A stretch of 47,458 nucleotides of DNA from Streptomyces hokutonensis (GCF_000376565.1 NZ_BARG01000091.1:1-47458), one strand, 5' to 3'. Positions 1 through 8,952 are shown, numbered from the stretch's first letter. The notes: generated by a model from the sequence alone, not told the origin. Made by a program: numbers and translations.

Positions 1-23
1 GGGACGGGCTCGTTGACGATCAT
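1..23 (-). CDS. treS: Trehalose synthase TreS, N-terminal codons only
   Basis: Only the first seven codons plus two bases lie in the window. They read MIVNEPV, the way streptomycete trehalose synthases begin. TreS interconverts maltose and trehalose in the cytoplasm and works with GlgE in alpha-glucan synthesis. The ATG overlaps the glgE stop codon in an ATGA arrangement, so the two are translationally coupled in one operon. The identification rests on these few residues and the glgE context, which is the usual neighbour; the rest of the gene is outside the window. Confidence 0.75.
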
Positions 24-2119
24 ATTGTGGGTGACCCTCCGATCTGCGGGGACGGTCGCAGGACGGTGAGGATGTGTGCGGGCCGGTTGCCCGGCTCCAG
101 GCGCACATAGTTGGCCCTGCCCCAGTGATAGGTCTCACCGGTGAGCTCGTCGCGCACCGGCACCGACTCGTGCCATTCCAGGCCGAGTTGCGGCATGTCC
201 AACGAGACCGTGGCCTCCTGGGTGTGGTGGGGGTCCAGGTTCACAACCACCAGAACCGTGTTCGAACCACTCCGCTTCGAGTAGGCGATCACCGCCTCCT
301 GGTCCGTGTGATGGAAGTGGAGGTCGCGCAACTGCCGCAACGCCGGGCTGCGGCGCCGGATGTCGTTCAGCTTGCCCAGCAATGGCGCGATGCTACGTCC
401 TTCCCGCTCGGCCGACGCCCAGTCGCGCGGGCGGAGTTGGTACTTCTCGGAGTTCAGATACTCCTCGCTACCGGGCCGTAGCGGAGTGTTCTCACACAAC
501 TCATACCCGCTGTACACCCCCCACGTCGGCGCGAGCGTCGCCGCCAGCACCGCTCGCAGTTCGAAGGCGGGCCGGCCGCCGTGCTGGAGGAACTCGTGCA
601 GGATGTCGGGGGTGTTCACGAAGAAGTTGGGCCGCATGTAGGCGGCCGCCTCGCCCGACAACTCACTCAGGTATTCGGTGAGTTCCTGTTTGGTGTTGCG
701 CCAGGTGAAGTAGGTGTACGACTGCTGGAAGCCGACCTGGGCGAGGGTGGCCATCATCGCGGGGCGGGTGAACGCCTCGGCCAGGAAGATCACGTCCGGG
801 TCGGTGGCGTTGATGTCGGCGATGACCCGCTCCCAGAACACGACCGGCTTGGTGTGCGGGTTGTCGACGCGGAAGATCCGTACCCCGTGGTCCATCCAGT
901 GCCGCAGCACCCGCAGCGTCTCCGCGATCAGGCCGTCCATGTCCCGGTCGAAGGCGATCGGGTAGATGTCCTGGTACTTCTTCGGCGGGTTCTCCGCGTA
1001 GGCGATGGTGCCGTCGGGGCGGTGGTGGAACCACTCCGGGTGCTTGTCCACCCACGGGTGGTCCGGCGAGCACTGGAGCGCGAAGTCGAGCGCGATCTCC
1101 AGGCCCAGCTCGGCCGCCCGCGCGACGAACGCGTCGAAGTCCTCCAGCGTCCCCAGCCGGGGGTGGATCGCGTCGTGCCCGCCCTCGGGGGAGCCGATGG
1201 CCCAGGGCACGCCGACGTCCTCGGGCCCGGCGGAGAGGGTGTTGTTCGGCCCCTTGCGGAAGGTCGTCCCGATGGGATGGATCGGCGGCAGATAGACGAC
1301 GTCGAAGCCCATCGCAGCGATCCCCGCGAGCCGCTTCGCCGCCGTACGGAAGGTGCCGTGCGGCTCGGCAGCCGTGCCCTCGGAGCGCGGGAAGAACTCG
1401 TACCAGGAGCCGTAGAGCGCCCGCTCCCGTTCCACCAGCAGCGCGCGCGGCTCGGAGACCGTGATCAGTTCCCGCAGCGGATACCGGGCGAGGATCTCGT
1501 CCACCTCCGGTGTCAGCGCGGCGGCGAGCCGGGCCGCGGCGGGGCGGGTCTCGTCGCGGAGGGCGGTGACGGCGGTGCGGAGGACGGGCCGGAGGCCCCT
1601 GCCCTTCGGTACCCCGGCGATGGCGCGTTCGTACAGGCGCGCGCCCTCCTCCAGGACCAGGTCCGTGTCCATTCCGGCCGGGATCTTGATCCCCGCGTGG
1701 TGGCGCCAGGTGGAGACCGGATCGCTCCAGGCCTCCACGACGTACGACCAGTGGCCTGGCGCGTCCGGGGTGACGGTGGCGCCCCAGCGGTCGGTGCCCG
1801 GGGCGAGCTCCCGCATCGGGGTCCAGGGGCCGGGGCGGCCGTCCGGGTCGTACAGGACGACATTGGCGGCGACCGCGTCGTGGCCCTCGCGGAAGACGGT
1901 GGCCGAGACCTCGAACGTCTCACCGGTGACCGCTTTGGCGGCCCGGTGGCCGTGCTGGACGACCGGCCGGACATCGAGGACGGGGATGCGTCCGATGCCG
2001 GGGGACGTGCCGACCGCGGAGGGTGGCTCCGGGGCGGGTGGTGCCGTGCCGGCGGGGCGCACGGGGGGCGTGGCCGTGCCGGATGTCGGGGGTGGTGACG
2101 AGTGGTGCGTGGCGGGCAT
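20..2119 (-). CDS. glgE: Alpha-1,4-glucan:maltose-1-phosphate maltosyltransferase GlgE
   Basis: A 699-residue GH13 enzyme that transfers maltosyl units from maltose-1-phosphate to the non-reducing end of alpha-1,4-glucans in the cytoplasm. The TIM-barrel motifs are plain: RVDNPHTKP holds the nucleophilic Asp and FLAEAFTRP the acid/base Glu, both in the form specific to GlgE rather than to hydrolytic amylases. The N-terminus has a Pro/Ala/Thr-rich tail of about 40 residues before the conserved start of the fold (RIPVLDVRPVVQHGHRAAKA). An ATG at 2119 with AGGAG five bases upstream is chosen over a start at 2230 that has neither conservation nor a ribosome site. treS follows with a four-base overlap. 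A perfect 8-bp inverted repeat at 2240-2264 lies in the promoter region. Confidence 0.95.
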   Translation of the reverse strand: MPATHHSSPPPTSGTATPPVRPAGTAPPAPEPPSAVGTSPGIGRIPVLDVRPVVQHGHRAAKAVTGETFEVSATVFREGHDAVAANVVLYDPDGRPGPWTPMRELAPGTDRWGATVTPDAPGHWSYVVEAWSDPVSTWRHHAGIKIPAGMDTDLVLEEGARLYERAIAGVPKGRGLRPVLRTAVTALRDETRPAAARLAAALTPEVDEILARYPLRELITVSEPRALLVERERALYGSWYEFFPRSEGTAAEPHGTFRTAAKRLAGIAAMGFDVVYLPPIHPIGTTFRKGPNNTLSAGPEDVGVPWAIGSPEGGHDAIHPRLGTLEDFDAFVARAAELGLEIALDFALQCSPDHPWVDKHPEWFHHRPDGTIAYAENPPKKYQDIYPIAFDRDMDGLIAETLRVLRHWMDHGVRIFRVDNPHTKPVVFWERVIADINATDPDVIFLAEAFTRPAMMATLAQVGFQQSYTYFTWRNTKQELTEYLSELSGEAAAYMRPNFFVNTPDILHEFLQHGGRPAFELRAVLAATLAPTWGVYSGYELCENTPLRPGSEEYLNSEKYQLRPRDWASAEREGRSIAPLLGKLNDIRRRSPALRQLRDLHFHHTDQEAVIAYSKRSGSNTVLVVVNLDPHHTQEATVSLDMPQLGLEWHESVPVRDELTGETYHWGRANYVRLEPGNRPAHILTVLRPSPQIGGSPTI

Positions 2120-2239
2120 GACCGCTCCTGTCCGCGTCAACGTGGGTGTGGGCGGATGGATGTGGGGAGGTGGGTCCTGCGAAGGAGATCCCGTGCTGCG
2201 TCTGGGGGTGTACCGGTGGAGCCTTCCCACCCTATTCGG

Positions 2240-2264
2240 GTTAGCAATCCGGCAGGTTGCTAAC
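2240..2264. promoter_or_regulatory. Inverted repeat upstream of glgE, probable operator
   Basis: GTTAGCAA and TTGCTAAC form a perfect 8-bp inverted repeat around a 9-bp spacer, about 120 bp upstream of the glgE start. On the minus strand it is followed within a few bases by TAGGGT, a plausible -10 hexamer, so a bound protein would cover the promoter. The DNA here is AT-richer than its surroundings. The cognate regulator is unknown. Confidence 0.55.
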
Positions 2265-2292
2265 TACTTACGCGCAGATCTCCACGAAAGAT

Positions 2293-2321
2293 CCGGCCCC
2301 GTCCTGGGCGAACGGGGCCGG
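2293..2321 (-). terminator. Terminator after the subtilase gene
   Basis: A perfect 10-bp stem (CCGGCCCCGT / ACGGGGCCGG) with a 9-nt loop lies 17 bp beyond the subtilase stop codon. On the minus strand it is followed by ATCTTTCG, a weak U-tract of the kind common in streptomycetes. It separates the protease transcript from the glgE operon. Confidence 0.75.
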
Positions 2322-2337
2322 AGCCGTCACTCCCGCA

Positions 2338-3549
2338 CTACGACCGCGGTACTTGCAGAAGTTTGTCCGGCGAACCGAGCCCTTCACCGGACACCTTGCC
2401 GGAAACCGCCCCCGTGACGAGCGCCTTGGACACCTGTGCGGGTGTGGCGCGCGGGTGAGTGCCGAGATAGACCGCCGCCGCGCCGGCCGCGTGCGGCGAC
2501 GCCATCGACGTACCGGAGAAGGTCGCCTTCGCCGTGTCGCTCGTGTCCGTCGCGGAGGTGATCGCGACGCCCGGGGCGAACAGGTCGACGGCGGGGCCGA
2601 AGTTCGAGAAGGCCGCCCGGGCGTCGGTGCGGTCGGTGGCGCCGACCGTGATCGCCTCCTTCACGTCGGCGGGGGAGTACAGGCCGGCCGGCAGCCCGTC
2701 GTTGCCCGCCGCCACCGTGTAGGTGACTCCGGAGGCGATCGAGTTGCGTACGGCGGCGTCGAGCTGGGCGTTGTGGTAGCCGCCGAGGCTGAGATTGGCC
2801 ACCGCCGGTTTGTGCGCGTGCCGCGTGACCCAGTCGATCCCCGCGATGACCTGCGAGGTCGTACCGGCTCCCGCGTTGTCCAGGACCCGGACGGCGACCA
2901 CCTTGGCCTTCTTGGCGACGCCGTACGTGCTCCCGGCGATCGTGCCGGCGACATGGGTGCCGTGGCCGTTGCCGTCCTGGGCGGTGGCGTCGTCGTCGAC
3001 GAAGTCCCAGCCGTAGCCCGCCCGGCCGCCGAAGTCCTTGTGGGTGACGCGGATGCCGGTGTCGATCACGTACACCGTCACGCCGCTGCCCCCGGAGTCC
3101 GGCGAGGTGTAGCTCTTGTCGAGCGGCAGGCTCGGCTGGTCGAGGCGGTCCAGGCCCCAGGACGGCGGGTTGCGCTCGGTGCGGCCGGTGCTGTCCAGGG
3201 TCACGCGGGTGTCCTGGGCGACCGAGGCGACCCGCGGGTCCGCGGCGAGGAGTCTCGCCTGTCTCTCGTTCGCCTCGACGGCGTAGCCGTTCAGGGCCGT
3301 GCCGTAGGTGTGGCTTATTTTCGCCCCGTACTTCTCGGCGAGGCCTTTTCCGGCTGCCGACGGAGCCTCTGTTCCCCCCTTGAGTGTCACCAGGTAACTG
3401 CCGCTGACGGTGCCGGGTGCGCCGGCGCCGAGTATGGTCCCCTCCGGTGCGGCGTGCGCGGGCAGGGTGATGGCCGAAAACACCACGGCTGTGGCGACCG
3501 CGGTCAGTCCCCCCGCCCGGCGCAGACGCCGCGTACGCGTCCGTGCCAT
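2338..3549 (-). CDS. Secreted S8 subtilisin-family serine protease
   Basis: A 403-residue exported endopeptidase. Residues 1 to about 34 are a signal peptide with an Arg-rich start (RTRTRRLRRAGG), a hydrophobic core and AHA at the cleavage site. An I9 inhibitor propeptide follows (YLVTLKGG to ASVAQD), then the S8 catalytic domain with Asp in VYVIDTGIRVTH, His in GHGTHVAGTIAG and Ser in FSGTSMASPHAAG. There is no extra C-terminal domain. The ATG at 3549 has GAAGGAGGGG about eight bases upstream, so it is preferred over the longer frame opening at 3612. It stands alone, divergent from glgP, with its own terminator. Substrate is unknown; most likely extracellular protein scavenging. Confidence 0.93.
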   Translation of the reverse strand: MARTRTRRLRRAGGLTAVATAVVFSAITLPAHAAPEGTILGAGAPGTVSGSYLVTLKGGTEAPSAAGKGLAEKYGAKISHTYGTALNGYAVEANERQARLLAADPRVASVAQDTRVTLDSTGRTERNPPSWGLDRLDQPSLPLDKSYTSPDSGGSGVTVYVIDTGIRVTHKDFGGRAGYGWDFVDDDATAQDGNGHGTHVAGTIAGSTYGVAKKAKVVAVRVLDNAGAGTTSQVIAGIDWVTRHAHKPAVANLSLGGYHNAQLDAAVRNSIASGVTYTVAAGNDGLPAGLYSPADVKEAITVGATDRTDARAAFSNFGPAVDLFAPGVAITSATDTSDTAKATFSGTSMASPHAAGAAAVYLGTHPRATPAQVSKALVTGAVSGKVSGEGLGSPDKLLQVPRS

Positions 3550-3761
3550 GGTCGAGTTCCCCTCCTTCAACTCTCCACTGGGCAGCCTCTCGTGCGGTGC
3601 GAAGCACCACAAGGGCGCATGAGGGGACCTTTTCGGCCCAGGTCGGCATCATCCAGCCCGTGCGGCATTCCAGGACGACGTCCGCACGGTCACCGGTACC
3701 GTCTTCAGAGACGACGACGCACATTGCCGTGTGTCATCCAGCGAACGCGCAAGGTGGAGCT

Positions 3762-6380
3762 GTGAAGGCGATCCGTCGATTCACCGTCCGTCCCGTTCTC
3801 CCCGAACCCCTCCGGCCGCTCAGTGATCTGGCGCGCAACCTGCGCTGGTCCTGGCACGCGGAAACCCGCGATCTCTTCCAGTCCGTCGATCCCGAGCGCT
3901 GGACCGCCTCGGAGGGCGATCCGGTACGACTGCTCGGCAGCGTCTCGGCCGAGCGGCTCGCGGAGCTGGCCGGGGACAGCCGTTTCCTGCGCCGGCTCAC
4001 CGAGGTCGCCGGCGATCTCGCCGACTATGTGGGCGGCGACCGCTGGTACCAGGCCCAGTCCGGTGAACTGCCCGCCGCCGTCGCCTACTTCTCACCCGAG
4101 TTCGGTGTCACGGCCGCCCTGCCGCAGTACTCCGGCGGCCTCGGCATCCTCGCCGGCGACCATCTCAAGTCGGCCAGCGACCTCGGCGTACCGCTGATCG
4201 GCGTCGGACTCCTCTACCGGCACGGCTACTTCCGCCAGTCGCTGTCCCGGGACGGCTGGCAGCAGGAGACCTATCCCGTCCTCGACCCCAACGAACTCCC
4301 CGTGGCACTGCTGCGGGAGGACGACGGCTCCCCGGCCCAGGTCTCCATCGCCCTGCCCGGCGGCCGCTCGCTGCGTGCCCGGATCTGGCTCGCCCAGGTC
4401 GGCCGGGTGCCGCTGCTGATGCTCGACTCCGACGTCGAGGAGAACGACCTCGGCGCCCGCGGAGTGACCGACGTCCTCTACGGCGGCGGCAGCGAACACC
4501 GGCTGCTCCAGGAGATGTTGCTCGGCATAGGGGGTGTGCGGGCCGTACGGACGTACTGTCGCCTCACCGGTCACCCCGAGCCCGAGGTGTTCCACACCAA
4601 CGAGGGTCACGCGGGCTTCCTCGGCCTGGAGCGGATCGCCGAACTCTGCGACGCCGGGCTGGACTTCGACGCGGGCCTGGAGGCGGTGCGGGCCGGCACG
4701 GTCTTCACCACGCACACCCCCGTCCCGGCCGGAATCGACCGCTTCGACCGGGAGTTGGTCGCCACCCACTTCGGGCCCGACGCCGAACTCCCGCGCATGG
4801 ACGTCGGAAACATCCTGCGGCTGGGCATGGAGACCTACCCGGGCGGCGAACCCAACCTCTTCAACATGGCCGTGATGGGCCTGCGCCTGGGTCAACGCGC
4901 CAATGGCGTCTCGCTGTTGCACGGCCAGGTCAGCCGAGAGATGTTCTCCGGCCTGTGGCCGGGCTTCGACCCGGAGGAGGTGCCGATCACCTCCGTCACC
5001 AACGGCGTGCACGCGCCGACCTGGGTCGCCCCCGAGGTGTTCCGGCTCGGCGCCCGGCAGATCGGCGCCCAGCGCACCGAGGACGCGATGTCGGTCGGCG
5101 GCTCGGACCGCTGGGACGCGGTCGCGGAGATCCCCGACCAGGACATCTGGGAGCTGCGCCGCGATCTGCGCGAGCAGCTGGTCGTGGAGGTACGGGAGCG
5201 GCTGCGCGCCTCCTGGCGTCAACGCGGGGCGGGATCGGCCGAGTTGGGCTGGATCGACGGCGTGCTCGACCCCGACGTCCTCACCATCGGCTTCGCGCGC
5301 CGCGTCCCGTCGTACAAGCGCCTGACGCTGATGCTGCGCGACCGCGACCGGCTGATGGACCTCCTCCTGCACCCGGACCACCCGATCCAGATCGTGGTGG
5401 CCGGCAAGGCGCACCCGGCGGACGACGGCGGCAAGCGGCTCGTGCAGGAACTGGTGAAGTTCGCGGACGACCCGCGCGTCCGCCACCGCATCGTGTTCCT
5501 CCCCGACTACGGCATGGCGATGGCGCAGAAGCTGTACCCCGGCTGCGACATCTGGCTCAACAACCCGCTCCGCCCGCTGGAGGCCTGCGGCACGAGCGGA
5601 ATGAAGGCGGCCCTGAACGGCTGCCTCAACCTCTCGGTCCTGGACGGCTGGTGGGACGAGTGGTTCCAGCCCGACTTCGGCTGGGCCATCCCCACGGCCG
5701 ACGGCACCGGCACGGACCCCGACCACCGCGACGACGTGGAGGCCGCGGCCCTCTACGACCTCCTGGAGCAGCGCGTCACCCCGCGCTTCTACGAACGCGG
5801 CCAGGACGGGCTGCCCGACCGCTGGATCGAAATGGTCCGCCAGACACTCACGTTGCTCGGCCCGAAGGTGCTGGCCGGCCGGATGGTCCGCGAGTACGTG
5901 GAGCGGCTGTACGCCCCGGCCGCGCACGCCCACCGCACGATGACCCCGGACGCGGCGCGTGAACTCGCCGCGTGGAAGGGGCGGGTGCGGGGTGCCTGGC
6001 ACGGGGTGACCGTCGACCACGTCGAGACGTCCGCGGCTACGGCCACGGCGGAACTCGGTACGACGCTGAATCTACGGGTGCGGGTGGGGCTGGGCGGGCT
6101 CGGCCCGGACGATGTGGAGGTGCAGGCGGTGTCCGGCCGCGTGGACCCGGAGGACCGGATCGGGGACGGGGTGGCGGTGCCGCTCAAGCCGGTTGGGGGT
6201 CCGGATTCGGAGGGGCACTGGTTGTTCGAGGGGCCGCTTTCCCTTGACCGGACCGGGCCCTATGGATACACGGTCCGGATTCTGCCCGCGCATCGACTGC
6301 TGGCGTCCAGTGCGGAGTTGGGGCTGGTGGCGGTGCCTTCGGAGGACTCGGTGGAGGGGGCTGGGGTTTTGATGCGGTAG
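3762..6380 (+). CDS. glgP: Alpha-glucan (maltodextrin/glycogen) phosphorylase
   Basis: An 872-residue GT35 phosphorylase releasing glucose-1-phosphate from alpha-1,4-glucan in the cytoplasm with PLP. It has the actinobacterial form with an N-terminal DUF3417-like region (RPLSDLARNLRWSWH). The PLP lysine motif appears as EACGTSGMKAALNG. Catalytic-domain signatures such as FHTNEGHAGFLGLERI and FARRVPSYKR are intact. The GTG at 3762 follows AAGGTGGAG, and the family-typical MKAIRRFTVRP starts there; the longer open frame upstream is not coding. It is divergent from the subtilase and close to glgE/treS, consistent with glycogen turnover. A hairpin repeat at 6404-6444 follows the stop. Confidence 0.95.
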   Translation: MKAIRRFTVRPVLPEPLRPLSDLARNLRWSWHAETRDLFQSVDPERWTASEGDPVRLLGSVSAERLAELAGDSRFLRRLTEVAGDLADYVGGDRWYQAQSGELPAAVAYFSPEFGVTAALPQYSGGLGILAGDHLKSASDLGVPLIGVGLLYRHGYFRQSLSRDGWQQETYPVLDPNELPVALLREDDGSPAQVSIALPGGRSLRARIWLAQVGRVPLLMLDSDVEENDLGARGVTDVLYGGGSEHRLLQEMLLGIGGVRAVRTYCRLTGHPEPEVFHTNEGHAGFLGLERIAELCDAGLDFDAGLEAVRAGTVFTTHTPVPAGIDRFDRELVATHFGPDAELPRMDVGNILRLGMETYPGGEPNLFNMAVMGLRLGQRANGVSLLHGQVSREMFSGLWPGFDPEEVPITSVTNGVHAPTWVAPEVFRLGARQIGAQRTEDAMSVGGSDRWDAVAEIPDQDIWELRRDLREQLVVEVRERLRASWRQRGAGSAELGWIDGVLDPDVLTIGFARRVPSYKRLTLMLRDRDRLMDLLLHPDHPIQIVVAGKAHPADDGGKRLVQELVKFADDPRVRHRIVFLPDYGMAMAQKLYPGCDIWLNNPLRPLEACGTSGMKAALNGCLNLSVLDGWWDEWFQPDFGWAIPTADGTGTDPDHRDDVEAAALYDLLEQRVTPRFYERGQDGLPDRWIEMVRQTLTLLGPKVLAGRMVREYVERLYAPAAHAHRTMTPDAARELAAWKGRVRGAWHGVTVDHVETSAATATAELGTTLNLRVRVGLGGLGPDDVEVQAVSGRVDPEDRIGDGVAVPLKPVGGPDSEGHWLFEGPLSLDRTGPYGYTVRILPAHRLLASSAELGLVAVPSEDSVEGAGVLMR

Positions 6381-6403
6381 TGCTTTGGCTGCAGGGCCGT
6401 AGT

Positions 6404-6444
6404 GGCTGGTCGCGCAGTTCCCCGCGCCCCTGTGGGGCGCGGGG
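6404..6444. repeat. Dispersed Streptomyces hairpin repeat, acting as bidirectional terminator
   Basis: It begins GGCTGGTCGCGCAGTTCCCC and ends in a perfect 11-bp hairpin (CCCCGCGCCCC / GGGGCGCGGGG, loop TGT) at 6420-6444. Related copies occur at 33711 and twice after 47134. It lies between the convergent stops of glgP (6380) and the DUF1990 gene (6449), where it can terminate both transcripts. Confidence 0.8.
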
Positions 6445-6448
6445 CCCC

Positions 6449-6958
6449 TCATACCTCTGAGTACGGCGCGCACATCTGTCGCAGCGTGCTGCCTATCCGC
6501 CTCGCGTACGCGTGCTGCAAGCCCCGTGTCGCCGGGCCGCCCAACCGGGCGTACCACTTCGCGCCTCGGCTGAAGGCCGAGACCGTCAGCCAGACCGTGC
6601 CGTCGCCCGTGCGGTCGACCACGAAGGCTTCCTCGCCGCACTCGGGGTGGCCGGGGAGGGTGCCGTAGGCCCAGCCCGACCTTCGGTGTTCCTCCACCGT
6701 CCAGACGATGCGGCAGGGGGCCTTGATCAGGCCCGCGAGGGTGACCGTGACGTCCACGCCGGGGGCCGCCTTCTCGGCGCTCGCCTCGATGCCGACGCCC
6801 AGTTCGCGGTGGAGTTCCCAGGTGAGGACCGCCTCGGACGCCCGGCGGAAGACCTTCTCGCCCTCGCCGATCCGCGTGCGCACATACAGGGGGTGGAAGC
6901 CCGGAGGGCAGAAGCCTCGTTCGCGGGTCGCGCCGACGTCGTCGTACGTGAAGGACAT
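6449..6958 (-). CDS. DUF1990 family protein
   Basis: A 169-residue cytoplasmic protein of the DUF1990 family, which has no firmly established biochemistry. Family hallmarks are the opening MSFTYDDVGATR, the PPGFHPLYVRTRIGEG block, the central WTVEEHRRSGWAYGTLPGHPECGEEAF segment (lipocalin/SRPBCC-like beta strands) and the C-terminal helix RGLQHAYARRIGSTL. The ATG at 6958 is chosen from the conserved start; no good ribosome site precedes it, so the mRNA may be leaderless. A 16-bp terminator stem for the upstream metalloprotease ends only 14 bp before the start codon. It is convergent with glgP. Confidence 0.85.
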   Translation of the reverse strand: MSFTYDDVGATRERGFCPPGFHPLYVRTRIGEGEKVFRRASEAVLTWELHRELGVGIEASAEKAAPGVDVTVTLAGLIKAPCRIVWTVEEHRRSGWAYGTLPGHPECGEEAFVVDRTGDGTVWLTVSAFSRGAKWYARLGGPATRGLQHAYARRIGSTLRQMCAPYSEV

Positions 6959-6971
6959 GGGACCCAAGAGT

Positions 6972-7012
6972 AGGGCGGTACCCGGAGATGCCTTCGCTCC
7001 GGGTACCGCCCT
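6972..7012 (-). terminator. Strong terminator after the first M4 protease gene
   Basis: A perfect 16-bp stem (AGGGCGGTACCCGGAG / CTCCGGGTACCGCCCT) with a 9-nt loop lies 28 bp past the protease stop. It has no long U-tract. It is also immediately upstream of the DUF1990 start codon, so DUF1990 must use a promoter inside or right beside the hairpin. Confidence 0.85.
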
Positions 7013-7040
7013 TACCGCTTGGCTGTCAACTCGGCTGTCG

Positions 7041-8696
7041 TCAGCTGACGTTGACCGCAGACCAGGCCGCCGCCACCGCGTTGTACTCGGTGGAGCCGGA
7101 GCCGTAGAGGGCCGCCGCCGCGCTCAGGGTGCCGGTGCGGGCGCCCGCGTACTTGGTGGTGGACGTGAAGTACGTCGTCAGCGCCTTGTACCAGATCTGC
7201 AGCGCCTTGGCGCGGCCGATGCCGGTGACGGTGGAGCCGTTGGACGTGGGCGAGTTGTAGCTCACGCCGTTGATCGTCTTCGCGCCGCTGCCCTCGGACA
7301 GCAGGTAGAAGAAGTGGTTCGCGACGCCCGACGAGTAGTGCACGTCGAGGTTGCCGACCGAGGAGGACCAGTAGTTGGCGGAGCCGCCGTCCTTGCTGGG
7401 CTGGTCCATGTAGCGCAGCGGGGAGCCGTCGCCGTTGATGTCGATCTTCTCGCCGATGAGGTAGTCACCCACGTCGGACGAGTTGTTGGCGTAGAACTCC
7501 ACGCCGGTGCCGAAGATGTCCGAGGTCGCCTCGTTCAGGCCACCGGACTCGCCCGAGTAGTTCAGGCCCGCGGTGTTGGCGGTGACGCCGTGGCTCATCT
7601 CGTGACCGGCCACGTCCAGCGAGGTCAGCGGGTGGGTGTTGCCCGAGCCGTCGCCGTACGTCATGCAGAAGCAGCTGTCGTCCCAGAACGCGTTCACGTA
7701 CGAACTGCCGTAGTGCACGCGGGAGTAGGCGCCGACACCGTTGTTCTTGATGCCGCTGCGGCCGAACGTGTCCTTGTAGAAGTCCCACGTCTCCTGGGCG
7801 CCGTAGGCGGCGTCCGCGGCGGCGGTCACGTCGGTGGTGGAGCTGGACGCGGCGCCGGTGCCCCACGTGTTGGTGGTGTTGGTGAAGAGGGTGCCGGTGC
7901 CGGACGTGCCGTGCTTCAGGTTGTACGTCTTGTGGCTGCCGCGCGAGGCGTCGGTCAGCGAGTACGTCGTGCCCGACAGCGTGGTGGTGAGGCTGACCGT
8001 GCCCGAGTACAGGGTCTTGCCGGTGCCCGTGGCGTTCTCGATGCCCTGGTACTCGAAGAGCTTCTTGCCGGTGACGGCGTCGGTGATGACGTGCAGCTGG
8101 TTCGGGGTGCCGTCGTCCTGGAGGCCGCCGACGATCGTCTCGTAGGCGAGGACGGGGGTGGCGCCGCCGGCCCAGACGACCTTGCGGGCACCGTCGGCGG
8201 CGGTCTTGTCCGAACCGGCGGCCTTGGCGGCGGTCAGCGCCTGCTTCTCGGCCTTGGCGACCGTGATCTTCGGCGTGACGGTGGCGACCTTGATGGCCGC
8301 CGAGTGCGCCTTGGTGACACCCTCGGTCTTGCCGGCCGGCGAGGTGTGGACGACCAGGTCGCCACCGAGGACCGGGAGGCCCGCGTAGGTGCGCTCGTAG
8401 CGGGTGTGCACCGTGCCGTCGACGTCCTTGACGACGTCCTTGACGACCAGCTTTTCCTTGGTGCCGAGGCCTATCTGCGTGGCCGTCTCGGCCGCGTCGG
8501 CCTGCTTCTCCTTGACCAGCGCGGTGCGCGCGGCGTTGGAGAGCAGCTGCGGGGCGGCGGCGAGGGGGGCCGCCTTGCCCGTGGCGGGCTGGGCGGAGGC
8601 ACCGGTGGTGACACCGGTGGCGAGCAGGGCGCCTGCGGCCACCGCGGTGGCGATGGCCAGGGTGGTGCGCTTGTGACGCGCGTAGAGGGGGGTCAC
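7041..8696 (-). CDS. Secreted M4 (thermolysin-like) neutral metalloprotease
   Basis: A 551-residue zinc endopeptidase made as a secreted zymogen. A signal peptide covers roughly residues 1-36 (ending GASAQPA). The FTP/PepSY propeptide region follows (VKDVVKDVDGTVHTRYERTYAGLPVLGGDLVVHT), then the M4 catalytic domain with zinc motif AGHEMSHG, third ligand Glu in GGLNEATSDIFG and the distal catalytic His in YSSGVANHFFYLLSEG. It ends after the catalytic domain, without the P domain of its neighbour. The GTG at 8696 follows AGAGGAG with ideal spacing. It is a close paralogue of the gene at 8953-10984 and shares its promoter sequence, so the pair arose by tandem duplication. Confidence 0.95.
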   Translation of the reverse strand: MTPLYARHKRTTLAIATAVAAGALLATGVTTGASAQPATGKAAPLAAAPQLLSNAARTALVKEKQADAAETATQIGLGTKEKLVVKDVVKDVDGTVHTRYERTYAGLPVLGGDLVVHTSPAGKTEGVTKAHSAAIKVATVTPKITVAKAEKQALTAAKAAGSDKTAADGARKVVWAGGATPVLAYETIVGGLQDDGTPNQLHVITDAVTGKKLFEYQGIENATGTGKTLYSGTVSLTTTLSGTTYSLTDASRGSHKTYNLKHGTSGTGTLFTNTTNTWGTGAASSSTTDVTAAADAAYGAQETWDFYKDTFGRSGIKNNGVGAYSRVHYGSSYVNAFWDDSCFCMTYGDGSGNTHPLTSLDVAGHEMSHGVTANTAGLNYSGESGGLNEATSDIFGTGVEFYANNSSDVGDYLIGEKIDINGDGSPLRYMDQPSKDGGSANYWSSSVGNLDVHYSSGVANHFFYLLSEGSGAKTINGVSYNSPTSNGSTVTGIGRAKALQIWYKALTTYFTSTTKYAGARTGTLSAAAALYGSGSTEYNAVAAAWSAVNVS

Positions 8697-8782
8697 GCAA
8701 GCTCCTCTGTGGGGGAGTCCGGACGGCGTGGGGTTACCGACCGGAGCGATGTGAATTGGCTGTGCTGAAGCGGCGTGAGGGA

Positions 8783-8812
8783 AGACTGGCATCAGGGGCG
8801 CGTACATGTCAG
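8783..8812 (-). promoter_or_regulatory. Promoter of the first M4 protease
   Basis: On the minus strand a -35 hexamer CTGACA (8807-8812) is 18 bp from a -10 CAGTCT (8783-8788). The same arrangement, with the same spacing and similar flanks (CTGATGCCAGTCTTCCC versus CTGGTGCCACTCTTCCC), lies upstream of the paralogue at 11080-11109. This gives a leader of about 80 nt. Support comes from this conservation, not from the hexamers alone. Confidence 0.6.
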
Positions 8813-8883
8813 GACCCCGAAGTGATGTTGGCTGAAAATCGACTGTCCGGTGAACGTTGCGGCAATGTAAACGTCCACAACAG

Positions 8884-8919
8884 GGCGCCGCCCCGGAGTT
8901 GAAACCCCGGGACGGCGCC
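8884..8919 (-). terminator. Terminator after the second M4 protease gene
   Basis: A GC-rich imperfect hairpin: GGCGCCG (8884-8890) pairs with CGGCGCC (8913-8919), with further partial CCC/GGG pairing inside and a loop around AGTTGAAA. It is 34 bp downstream of the stop codon at 8953 and upstream of the next protease gene. Confidence 0.65.
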
Positions 8920-8952
8920 TTGTTTGTGCGGCCTGAAGTGGACGGCTGGTTT

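Noticed and set aside
581..2098. 505-residue open frame antisense to glgE
   Set aside because: Shadow of a GC-rich gene: Arg/Gly/Val/Asp-rich with no family signature, while the opposite strand is clearly GlgE.
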